In this document: piece by piece, positions 1 through 6,487 of the stretch | Layout: every line of letters starts with the position of its first letter | Position numbering within the stretch: the stretch's first letter is position 1 | NCBI GenBank assembly: GCA_028289745.1 | Contig: JANQOD010000068.1 | Span: 1-11,672, forward strand | Length of the DNA stretch: 11,672 nt | Direction: 5' to 3' | DNA from: Allomuricauda sp. | GTDB lineage: Bacteria > Bacteroidota > Bacteroidia > Flavobacteriales > Flavobacteriaceae | The notes under the pieces: generated by a model | What the model was told of the DNA's origin: nothing | Database searches by the model: none | Seen by the model: the letters and a program-made list of their open reading frames with translations, nothing else | Made by a program: the position numbers and the translations under genes

Positions 1-1
1 G

Positions 2-463
2 ACCCAGATCTTCATCGATGCCGAAAAATTCAAGGGAACCGCCTTTATCGAAATATTACAGAACTGTGTGATTTTCAATGACGGCTGTTTTAAAGATTAT
101 ACCGATAAAACGGTACGGGAAAACAAACAGTTGTTCGTCGAACACGGAAAACCCATGGTCTTTGGCAAAGAACGTGACAAAGGGTTGATAATTAATGGAT
201 TGAAATTGGAAACGGTCACGATTGGTGAGAACGGCATTACAGAGGAAGATCTGTTGGTACATGATGCCCATGAAGAAGACCCGACCCTGCACCAAATGTT
301 GGTCCGGTTAGAATATCCGCTGGTCACCGGCATTATCAGAAGTTTTGAAGATGTGACCCTAGAAGAACGTAAAGATGAACAAATGGCCAGGGTCAAGGCC
401 GATTCTGAATTCACAAAAACCGACGACCTCTTCTTTTCGGGTGAGACCTATGAGGTGAAGTGA
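2..463 (+). CDS. korB: 2-oxoacid:ferredoxin oxidoreductase, beta subunit (KorB-like), C-terminal part
   Basis: The frame is open from the window edge and ends at TGA 461-463; 153 residues are visible, about the C-terminal 45% of a family usually near 340 residues. The stretch G-T-A-F-I-E-I-L-Q-N-C followed by F-N-D-G matches the block after the thiamine-diphosphate-binding core of 2-oxoglutarate/pyruvate:ferredoxin oxidoreductase beta subunits (family knowledge). The enzyme transfers electrons from 2-oxoacid decarboxylation to ferredoxin, forming acyl-CoA in the cytoplasm. The TPP and Fe-S parts and the usual alpha-subunit partner would lie upstream, outside the window. The tail (D-E-Q-M-A-R ... 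D-D-L-F-F-S-G-E-T-Y) is typical of Bacteroidota KorB proteins as I remember them. The 2-oxoglutarate versus pyruvate assignment cannot be settled from this part. Confidence 0.85.
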   Translation, partial: TQIFIDAEKFKGTAFIEILQNCVIFNDGCFKDYTDKTVRENKQLFVEHGKPMVFGKERDKGLIINGLKLETVTIGENGITEEDLLVHDAHEEDPTLHQMLVRLEYPLVTGIIRSFEDVTLEERKDEQMARVKADSEFTKTDDLFFSGETYEVK

Positions 464-555
464 TCTGTTGAGGCCCAAATAAGGTAGTAGCTTTGTTTTG
501 AAGCCCAAGCATTTATACGGCGATGGCCTTTACCTGCTTGTCAGTAAGCATTTGA

Positions 556-1350
556 TCATTCATAGGCGAAATTTCTTGAGAATTCCAAAGTACTTGAAGA
601 GTTAAATCTATATTCCACACCGGTTGGGAATTCTTCCATATCATATTGATATGTCAAGTTTGCATCGTATAAAATGGTTCCATCAGCACCAGAAGTTACA
701 GTAACCGTTTGTATATTATTGTCATTGAAAGGAACTATCGTTCTTAAATCTTCAAAAAGAATTGAAATATTTGAAAGACTGGAAAACCCATTGTTTTTAT
801 CATCATGCGTATATATTCTAGTCTCAAGTAAGTTTGTGTCGCTAGTAGAATAGCCCCAATGCGTTTTTGTTTCCACTATATTCCCATCTTGATAAGCAAA
901 GGTATATAGTTTGTAGAATCGGTTTTCACCTAAACCGCCAATATCTTGAACAGAAAGTCTTATTATTTCAGAAACCTTATTATCGTCATAGTCATAAGTA
1001 TAAATATCCTTGGATAATTCGCCCCAATAATACTCGCGAAACCTGACTACGGAGTCAAGTCTGTTTGAAGAATGATAAAACTCAAATCTTTCATCTATTA
1101 TGGTTTCATCGGGTATTGAAAGCCTCTTAATTGAGTTGACCACATTATTTTGATAGCTAATATCATAAACGTAAATGTCATTTCGAAGTTTTGTTATTAA
1201 ACCTCCTGTATAGGTGACACTTATTAGGGTATCAAGTTCAAGTGGGTCTTTCCAAAAGCTGAGTTTCTTTTGCACAGTTGCTGGTTCTATATCACTTTTG
1301 CTGCACACTATAAATAGGGGTAAAATGGTTACGATTAGAATGACTCTCAT
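556..1350 (-). CDS. hypothetical lipoprotein with YD-like repeats
   Basis: I do not recognise a named family. From ATG 1350-1348 the product has 264 residues and opens with a hydrophobic leader ending L-F-I-V-C-S-K-S-D, so Cys16 is the probable lipidated residue. I prefer this start to one 18 codons upstream because only this one puts the leader at the N-terminus. The rest is rich in Tyr/Asp beta-strand segments of the kind Y-x-Y-D/Q-x-x-N-x-V/I: about residues 58-75, 115-132 (Y-T-Y-D-Y-D-D-N-K), 148-163 (F-A-Y-Q-D-G-N-I-V) and 230-247. This resembles the short YD-repeat-like lipoproteins common in Bacteroidota, probably facing the periplasm or cell surface. The gene is much more AT-rich than its neighbours (two 60-base stretches count 25% and 33% G+C), which suggests a separate origin. 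It converges on the korB-like gene with a 92-base gap that shows no clear terminator. Confidence 0.7.
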   Translation of the reverse strand: MRVILIVTILPLFIVCSKSDIEPATVQKKLSFWKDPLELDTLISVTYTGGLITKLRNDIYVYDISYQNNVVNSIKRLSIPDETIIDERFEFYHSSNRLDSVVRFREYYWGELSKDIYTYDYDDNKVSEIIRLSVQDIGGLGENRFYKLYTFAYQDGNIVETKTHWGYSTSDTNLLETRIYTHDDKNNGFSSLSNISILFEDLRTIVPFNDNNIQTVTVTSGADGTILYDANLTYQYDMEEFPTGVEYRFNSSSTLEFSRNFAYE

Positions 1351-1457
1351 ATGATTTTTTGTGCATACGAACACCGAAATATAGCGTATATCTTGAATAT
1401 ACAAAATATAAGCCAGTCGGCAACAAATTGTGCTTATACCCTATCTGTAACCCCCTG

Positions 1458-1622
1458 CTACCGGCTTACAACTGTTTGAACAGAATGGGCCGAAACGGCA
1501 ATGGAAATCACTTCGGCATCACCAACGGGCCATATGTTGGTGATATTGACATCGATCAGTTCTAAATCTTTCCTGACGACCTCAAGTACAAAAGGTCTTT
1601 TGGTACGAGTTGTTTAGTTCAT
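1458..1622 (-). pseudogene. probable gene remnant downstream of the MFS transporter
   Basis: An open minus-strand frame runs from about 1613 to a TAG at 1460-1458. Its peptide is protein-like, with alternating hydrophobic residues, for example R-P-F-V-L-E-V-V-R-K-D-L-E-L and later N-I-W-P-V-G-D-A-E-V-I-S-I-A-V-S. Codons are mostly of RNY type, as in the neighbouring genes. It has no usable start codon. In the same frame an ATG at 1622-1620 overlaps the transporter's stop (TGATG), but TAA follows after one more codon. The simplest reading is the truncated, decayed remains of a fifth cluster gene that was translationally coupled to the transporter. I cannot name the family. The opposite strand is also open here (1359-1565), because RNY codons read as RNY on both strands, but its peptide looks less like a real protein. 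Confidence 0.3.
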
Positions 1623-3088
1623 CAACCCCCTTGTGCAGCGTGCTTTCTTTCCTCCTCTTCTTGCTCACGGGACATATCTTCGAGGCTTCTGCCCTTGGTT
1701 TCCTTAACAAGCGACTTGACAAAGAAATAGGCCACAAAGCCAAAGAGCGCATAGACCCCATAAGAAATACCGAGTCCTAAATAATTCAACATAATGGGGA
1801 AAGTCATGGTTATCGTAAAGTTTGATCCCCATTGGGCTATTCCGCAAACAGCCAGGGCGGCTCCCCTATATTGATTTGGAAACATTTCTCCTAGCATAAC
1901 CCACATTACCGGACCCCATGAGGCGGCGAAAAAGGCAATATAAGCATTGGCCGCTATCAAAGCATAGGTACCATTGTTTCCTTCTAAAATGAGGTTGTTC
2001 GCACTGTCTACGGTCGCGGTACCGAAAAGATAGGCCAATACGCCCAGCATGACGGCCTGCCCAATCGAACCGACCAACAGCAAAGGCTTTCTGCCTATCT
2101 TGTCGATCAGCACAATGGCCACCATAGTGAAAAATATATTCACACTTCCACTAATGACATTGGTAAGCAGCGCATCGGCCTCTGTAAACCCTGCGGCTTG
2201 CCAGAGTGTGGCGCCATAGTAAAAAATCACATTGATGCCCGTAAACTGTTGAAGTACGGCAATACCGATACCGACCCATACCAATCGATGTATTTTGCCG
2301 GTATATTTACTAATGATATCACTGAGTTTGGGGCGGCTATCTGCTCTTACCGTCGATTTTATATCGGCCACCTTGGCAATGGCCTGTGTGGCATTTCCGA
2401 TGGAAGAAAGCACTTTGATCGCTTTTTCAGATTGGTTTGAGGCCACTAAATACCTTGGGGATTCGGGGATGAAAACCAGCACTAGTACGAATAATGATGC
2501 TGGCAGTATTTCGGCCCAGAACATCCAAGACCAAGTTTGAAAGCCCAACCAAAGCTCTTCTTCAGCACCACCTGAAAGCCCTACCAGTGAATAATTGCTC
2601 ATAAATGCCATGAACAGGCCTACCACGATCATGAGTTGTTGCAATGTGGCCAACCGGCCCCTGATCTTTGAAGGGGCAATCTCGCTGATATAGAGTGGTG
2701 CCAATATACTGGCCGCGCCCACGGCGAGTCCACCCACCAATCGATAAATGACAAATTCCAATGAACCTTCAGAAATACCGGAACCCCACGCACTGATAAT
2801 AAAAACCACCCCTGCGGTCAACATCATCGGTTTTCTTCCGAATCTATCGGCCAGTGTGCCGGCAAAAAAGGCACCCACAACACAGCCCAAGAGTACCGAG
2901 GCAACATTAAAGCCCGTGCCCGTGGCATCTGAATCAAAAGCGGCCTGTAAGGCATCGACGGTACCATTGATCACCCCGCTGTCAAACCCAAATAAAAAGC
3001 CACCTATCGCGGCCACAAAAGCCAAAAAGATGACCTTGGGTAAATTGTAACTGTCCATGTGCTTGGATTCTTGTTGTTGATCGCTCAT
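1622..3088 (-). CDS. MFS sugar:proton symporter (sugar porter family)
   Basis: This 488-residue protein carries the full set of sugar-porter signatures (TC 2.A.1.1, XylE/GLUT type). They are G-G-F-L-F-G-F-D-S-G in helix 1 (29-38), D-R-F-G-R-K-P in the first cytoplasmic loop (81-87), a P-L-Y-I-S-E-I-A-P...R-G-R block (131-145), P-E-S-P-R-Y-L (208-214), Q-Q-F-T-G-I-N in helix 7 (280-286), D-K-I-G-R-K-P (329-335), G-P-V-M-W-V-M-L-G-E-M-F-P (392-404) and K-E-T-K-G-R-S-L-E (462-470). Twelve membrane helices fit the length. Such proteins import a monosaccharide or small sugar with H+ through the inner membrane; the substrate cannot be read from the sequence. The gene follows the DUF2961 gene after a 196-base gap with two inverted repeats, so it may have its own regulated promoter as well as read-through from the upstream glycoside hydrolases. 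The charged tail (R-E-Q-E-E-E-E-E-R-K) is cytoplasmic. Confidence 0.95.
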   Translation of the reverse strand: MSDQQQESKHMDSYNLPKVIFLAFVAAIGGFLFGFDSGVINGTVDALQAAFDSDATGTGFNVASVLLGCVVGAFFAGTLADRFGRKPMMLTAGVVFIISAWGSGISEGSLEFVIYRLVGGLAVGAASILAPLYISEIAPSKIRGRLATLQQLMIVVGLFMAFMSNYSLVGLSGGAEEELWLGFQTWSWMFWAEILPASLFVLVLVFIPESPRYLVASNQSEKAIKVLSSIGNATQAIAKVADIKSTVRADSRPKLSDIISKYTGKIHRLVWVGIGIAVLQQFTGINVIFYYGATLWQAAGFTEADALLTNVISGSVNIFFTMVAIVLIDKIGRKPLLLVGSIGQAVMLGVLAYLFGTATVDSANNLILEGNNGTYALIAANAYIAFFAASWGPVMWVMLGEMFPNQYRGAALAVCGIAQWGSNFTITMTFPIMLNYLGLGISYGVYALFGFVAYFFVKSLVKETKGRSLEDMSREQEEEERKHAAQGG

Positions 3089-3201
3089 TTTGTTTATGGA
3101 TTAGTTGGTATTTTGTTGCCCGTATCGGGTTTTTGCTCTCAGTGAGCCATAGTTGGTCTCATTTACAGTTGTGAATATAGTGGATTATTTTTCCATTACC
3201 G

Positions 3202-3221
3202 AATCGTAAGGTTATACGATT
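3202..3221. promoter_or_regulatory. perfect 7-bp inverted repeat upstream of the MFS gene, candidate operator
   Basis: The arms AATCGTA (3202-3208) and TACGATT (3215-3221) are exact reverse complements around a 6-base centre. A dyad of about 20 bp is the usual size for a dimeric repressor or activator site. It is centred about 123 bases before the transporter's start codon, in the gap separating it from the DUF2961 gene. No T-run follows on either strand, so a terminator is unlikely. The cognate regulator is not in the window. That it is an operator is inference. Confidence 0.4.
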
Positions 3222-3256
3222 GTATTCAGCCCTCCAACAAAGTCTTACTTTTCATG

Positions 3257-3282
3257 TTTGAGATATCGACGATATCTTCAAA
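3257..3282. promoter_or_regulatory. long dyad (TTTGA-GATATCG-A-CGATATC-T-TCAAA) just after the DUF2961 stop
   Basis: The arms GATATCG (3262-3268) and CGATATC (3270-3276) mirror around a single A. They extend outward as TTTGA (3257-3261) and TCAAA (3278-3282) with one unpaired base at 3277, giving 12 paired positions. The element begins two bases beyond the DUF2961 stop codon, reading in the direction of transcription. It lacks a downstream T-tract on the minus strand and its near-zero centre is poor for an RNA loop, so a protein-binding site fits better than an intrinsic terminator. It could still act as a weak 3' hairpin protecting the upstream mRNA. Confidence 0.35.
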
Positions 3283-3284
3283 AT

Positions 3285-4559
3285 CTATTGATCGATGTTA
3301 TCAAACACCTTTTTTTTAATATGCTTGATTCGTATATCCACTGAAGGCAAAGCAGGAAGTTCGGTAGACGGTCGGTCTAAATAGAAATAGGCGGTTGCGG
3401 AGACATCATCACTCCGATAAAAATTGGTTGAGACCCCTCCTGGAAACGCATCGCTCGTCACGGCAGGTGGATTTTCCATATCTAAATAGCGCTTTGCCGC
3501 ATCATACCCATCCTTTTCCACATAAGACCAAACAGGTACGATTTCTGCCCCGTTTTTATTCATTTCAATAATCTTTTCCTTTGTCGAATTGCCGATTTGC
3601 TGAATGGTAACCTTACAGTCTTTGTGAAAATAAACCGGGTCATAGGTATGAAACCTATAAAACGTGTAGAGGTCGTGTTCTTTATTGGAAATGGTACTTC
3701 CCTGAATGCTGTTCGCGAATTCTCCTTGACCCCAACCCGTACCTATATAATCTTCCGTGCCAGTGCCCGCTAAAGAAGGGTACTGTGTATCTCCATCGAG
3801 AAAGATTTTTACTTCACCTTCGCCAAACCAGGTGCCTCTGTATTTTTCATTTCCGATCACGCCTATATTGGTTCCCAAGAACCTGCCACGCCCTTCCACT
3901 TTTGGTAAAATGGTATAATCAACTCCTTTGACCGTAGCGGTATCCCTATTCCAGAAAGCATGAAAATATAGAACATCATCATCAAGTTTGGGTACGTGTA
4001 CCATATTTATCTTATAATAGAACATGATGAACTTTTCCGTTTCATTGACGATTTCAATCTTTGCCCCTTTTCTGAAAGGCATGGGAACACTGCAATTGAA
4101 AGAACGCCCTTCGGGCATGGAGAAAAATTCATTTTCAAAAGTAGCGGTCAGCCCCAATCCCACACCAAAAAAATCTATGAATGGAACGGAAACAGCGGGC
4201 TTTTTTTCACCATCCCAGTACATATTGATGCTTAGCTTTTGTCTGTCTTCTTTGGCCCATTGTATTGAATTTGCAGACCATATCTTCGTAATTATGCCAC
4301 TTCCCTTTTGGTCAAAAATAACAAGGGTGTCCCCAGGGCCTATCATAGAAAAAGCATCTCCCTTTGCCCTTTTATTGGTCATGCCGGCTTTTCCCTTTGC
4401 CCCTGTTTTGTTCTCTGAACTGATCCAGCGGGTTTCTACCCCTTCGGGAGCCCCTTTGTAATATTCCCGAATGTCAGAAAGTTGAAATACAGGCTCTTTT
4501 TTTGATTCACTACAGCCGATTAAAAAAATGACCATAAATAACGCGAGTAGACTTTTCAT
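3285..4559 (-). CDS. DUF2961 / GH172-type lipoprotein (putative furanosidase-like glycoside hydrolase)
   Basis: This 424-residue protein starts with a lipoprotein signal; L-I-G-C-S-E places the lipidated Cys at residue 16. The body matches DUF2961: G-P-G-D-T-L (74-79), G-S-G-I-I-T-K-I-W (86-94), M-Y-W-D-G-E (113-118), V-P-F-I-D-F-F-G-V-G (125-134), P-M-P-F-R-K (159-164), L-G-T-N-I-G-V-I (228-235), G-E-G-E-V-K-I-F-L-D-G-D (246-257), G-T-G-T-E-D-Y (265-271) and Y-R-F-H...D-P-V-Y-F-H-K-D (301-314). DUF2961 proteins were reclassified as GH172, whose characterised members cleave alpha-fructofuranosides or arabinofuranosides (family knowledge). From memory the catalytic pair are glutamates in the G-E-G-E and T-E-D-Y blocks, and both are present (E247/E249 and E269). 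It is probably anchored in a membrane facing the periplasm or surface and trims oligosaccharides. Its place after GH9 and before the sugar symporter supports a glycan role. The substrate is unknown. Confidence 0.9.
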   Translation of the reverse strand: MKSLLALFMVIFLIGCSESKKEPVFQLSDIREYYKGAPEGVETRWISSENKTGAKGKAGMTNKRAKGDAFSMIGPGDTLVIFDQKGSGIITKIWSANSIQWAKEDRQKLSINMYWDGEKKPAVSVPFIDFFGVGLGLTATFENEFFSMPEGRSFNCSVPMPFRKGAKIEIVNETEKFIMFYYKINMVHVPKLDDDVLYFHAFWNRDTATVKGVDYTILPKVEGRGRFLGTNIGVIGNEKYRGTWFGEGEVKIFLDGDTQYPSLAGTGTEDYIGTGWGQGEFANSIQGSTISNKEHDLYTFYRFHTYDPVYFHKDCKVTIQQIGNSTKEKIIEMNKNGAEIVPVWSYVEKDGYDAAKRYLDMENPPAVTSDAFPGGVSTNFYRSDDVSATAYFYLDRPSTELPALPSVDIRIKHIKKKVFDNIDQ

Positions 4560-4651
4560 AGATTTTTGTTTTTTGTTCCAATGGGTGCGCCCTTCATGCC
4601 CTCTAGAGGGTCAAACAGGCTGTCGAAAACATAGACCGCAAATTTTTTCAC
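4556..4651 (-). CDS. possible 31-codon ORF filling the GH9-DUF2961 gap
   Basis: A GTG at 4651-4649, two bases after the GH9 stop, opens a frame that runs without stops to TGA 4558-4556. That TGA overlaps the DUF2961 start codon in the ATGA arrangement typical of translational coupling. The peptide begins V-K-K-F-A-V-Y-V-F-D and continues L-F-D-P-L-E-G-M-K-G-A-P-I-G. It resembles no family I know and has neither a signal peptide nor a membrane segment. It may be a small coupling ORF, the frame-shifted end of an older GH9 tail, or chance. Its favour rests on position alone: it exactly spans the gap between two real genes. Confidence 0.2.
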   Translation of the reverse strand: MKKFAVYVFDSLFDPLEGMKGAPIGTKNKNL

Positions 4652-4653
4652 AA

Positions 4654-6441
4654 TTATTGCCCACTGCCCCAATGGGCCGTCATCAATATGGCCCCCGCAG
4701 TGCCATCCATGGTCGGTTCGTTTGTCGAATAGTCACCGATGTCATCATGATAGGTCACAAAGTCATTCTGAAAGCTGGCGAATTCATCGGGTTCATCGAG
4801 TTTTAAACCTTTTAGCGATTCATAAATGGTATTGTAAACAGGGCCGTCAACAAGGCCTCCGGGCACTTCTTTTTTGGTCATGGCCCATGTACTGGTATGA
4901 ACATCCAAAGGGTATTCACCCTCTTCAGGCATCTTGGTGAACATCGAGGTTCCCCAAGGGTTTCGACCAAAAAGCCAATCGCGCTGTAAGGTCATGAACT
5001 CGGTATAGGTGCCATCACCAGTCATTTTTTCATATAAGATTACTTGGGTGATAAGGCTGGTCAAAAGATTGTTGGAGCACCAAATGAAAGGTACCCCGAT
5101 CTGATAGGGGTTGGTTCGGCCTCTTTTCACGTTTTCTTCGATACCGATCTTATAATAATCGGAAAGCACTTTTTTAAATTCATCGTCAACATGCTCGTAC
5201 AGTGCAAAGTGACCCATATTCACAAAAGGGTAGTATTGGTAATGTGGTACCGAGTCATACTGCATCCATGAAACGGTATTGGCCTTCAGTGCATACGTTT
5301 TGGCATCATCAAGATATTCTCTATCGCCAGTGGCTTTGTAGAGTTCGGCAGCGCCCCATTCCATATCATCGGCCCATGTTTTTTCTGAATAGCGGTAGGG
5401 GGCACCGTATGAATTGCCTTGTTGATACCCTTCTTTTTCTTTTCCCAATTTGTAGAGTGATTTTGCCGTTTTTAGGCAGATTTCCGCAAAAAGGCTGTCC
5501 TTTAATTTATTTTTCCAGATGCGGTGCGCCATGGCCATGGCCGCAGCTGACCGACCGGCCAGGTTTGAGACGCCCGTGGCCTCGCTTTTGTATTTGTTGA
5601 GCCCTTGGGGGGCTCCCGTGGCAAAGTATGCTGCCCTATAGCTGTTGCTGCCCCACCCATAGTCAGAGTGGTCATTGTCGGGCATTTTCCAGCCGCGATG
5701 ATCTCGATCATCGGCGATTTGATGGATCAGTTGGTCGGGTGCAGGGTGCAGCTTCAAGATCCAATCCAATCCCCATTTGGCCTCGTCGAGCACATCGGGA
5801 ATGTCATTGGGTAACGGTTGGCCCAAGGCATTGGTTCGGTCAAGAAATGCATTCGGGTACAGTTCATAGGCCTTGAGCATATGTGCCGTGGCATAGCTTC
5901 CGGTGATGAGGTATTTCAATTGGTCACCGGCATCATGCCAGCCCCCACTCGCATCAACAAAGGTCGAATCGGGCATGGGGCCGTAAAAAGAGCGGCCGTC
6001 CCTTTGGTGGCATACCATATCGAAAAACGGATTGTACCCACAACGCTGCTGTCGCATGAATTCCAATAATTTTTCGCTTTTGTACATGTAGGCATTTTTA
6101 GAAATCTTGAAAGGCTGTGACCTGGCTTTTGTTTTCTTGCCCTGCAAAAAATAATGCCCTTCAAGGGAGACTTTGGTGAAATCAAGGGTGTAATAATGTT
6201 CAAAAGTACCCCACCCTTTTTGTTTTGAGCGTTTGGGCCTGATGGTAGTAATGGTTTTCTGTCCATCCGAAGAAATCAGCAGAAAGTCTTCGTTGACCTT
6301 TTCATTCGAAAAGACCAAAGCGATTTTTGTTTCTTTGGGAAGGTACCCCAACTGGTTTACCCGTATGTATGTGTTTTCAGAAATGTCATTGGCAAAAATG
6401 GAAGGTGCGATCAGCAATATCGACAAGAGAAAACGGCGCAT
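4654..6441 (-). CDS. glycoside hydrolase family 9 enzyme with N-terminal Ig-like (CelD_N) domain
   Basis: This 595-residue exported enzyme has a signal peptide ending near I-F-A-N-D (cut about residue 18). An Ig-like beta domain of the CelD_N type follows at about 22-112 (I-R-V-N-Q-L-G-Y-L-P is its hallmark start), then an (alpha/alpha)6 catalytic domain from about 120 to the end. G-G-W-H-D-A-G-D (166-173) carries the aspartate pair D170/D173 that activates water. L-F-G-R-N-P-W-G (490-497), H515 and D-Y-S-T-N-E-P (570-576) complete the active site, with E575 as the general acid. GH9 enzymes invert and usually cut beta-1,4-glucans; some related members release glucosamine from chitosan (family knowledge). 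No dockerin, CBM or sorting domain is visible, so it probably acts in the periplasm. It follows the deacetylase gene by 46 bases and precedes the DUF2961 lipoprotein gene, in one apparent operon. Confidence 0.93.
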   Translation of the reverse strand: MRRFLLSILLIAPSIFANDISENTYIRVNQLGYLPKETKIALVFSNEKVNEDFLLISSDGQKTITTIRPKRSKQKGWGTFEHYYTLDFTKVSLEGHYFLQGKKTKARSQPFKISKNAYMYKSEKLLEFMRQQRCGYNPFFDMVCHQRDGRSFYGPMPDSTFVDASGGWHDAGDQLKYLITGSYATAHMLKAYELYPNAFLDRTNALGQPLPNDIPDVLDEAKWGLDWILKLHPAPDQLIHQIADDRDHRGWKMPDNDHSDYGWGSNSYRAAYFATGAPQGLNKYKSEATGVSNLAGRSAAAMAMAHRIWKNKLKDSLFAEICLKTAKSLYKLGKEKEGYQQGNSYGAPYRYSEKTWADDMEWGAAELYKATGDREYLDDAKTYALKANTVSWMQYDSVPHYQYYPFVNMGHFALYEHVDDEFKKVLSDYYKIGIEENVKRGRTNPYQIGVPFIWCSNNLLTSLITQVILYEKMTGDGTYTEFMTLQRDWLFGRNPWGTSMFTKMPEEGEYPLDVHTSTWAMTKKEVPGGLVDGPVYNTIYESLKGLKLDEPDEFASFQNDFVTYHDDIGDYSTNEPTMDGTAGAILMTAHWGSGQ

Positions 6442-6487
6442 TGAAATGGGAATTTATGATAGAATATCAGGAAATATACCATTAAAA

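Noticed and set aside
464..570. A short minus frame after the lipoprotein gene, ATG AAT GAT ... reading M-L-T-D-K-Q-V-K-A-I-A-V to a stop.
   Set aside because: Only about 16 codons, overlapping the end of the lipoprotein gene, and not recognisable. It may be a relic but is too short to support.
1359..1565. A plus-strand 68-codon ORF opposite the transporter-side relic.
   Set aside because: Its peptide (Asn/Gly-rich, no hydrophobic core) looks like the mirror of the minus-strand coding frame and it begins inside the lipoprotein gene's upstream region.
3226..3287. An open minus frame just after the DUF2961 stop (D-F-E-D-I-V-D-I-S-N-M-K).
   Set aside because: About 20 codons with no start and no homology I recognise; the dyad within it explains its regular look.
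4024..4461. A 145-codon plus-strand ORF opposite the DUF2961 gene.
   Set aside because: Shadow of a gene with strong family motifs on the other strand; composition is Pro/Ser/Phe-rich as expected from an antisense frame.
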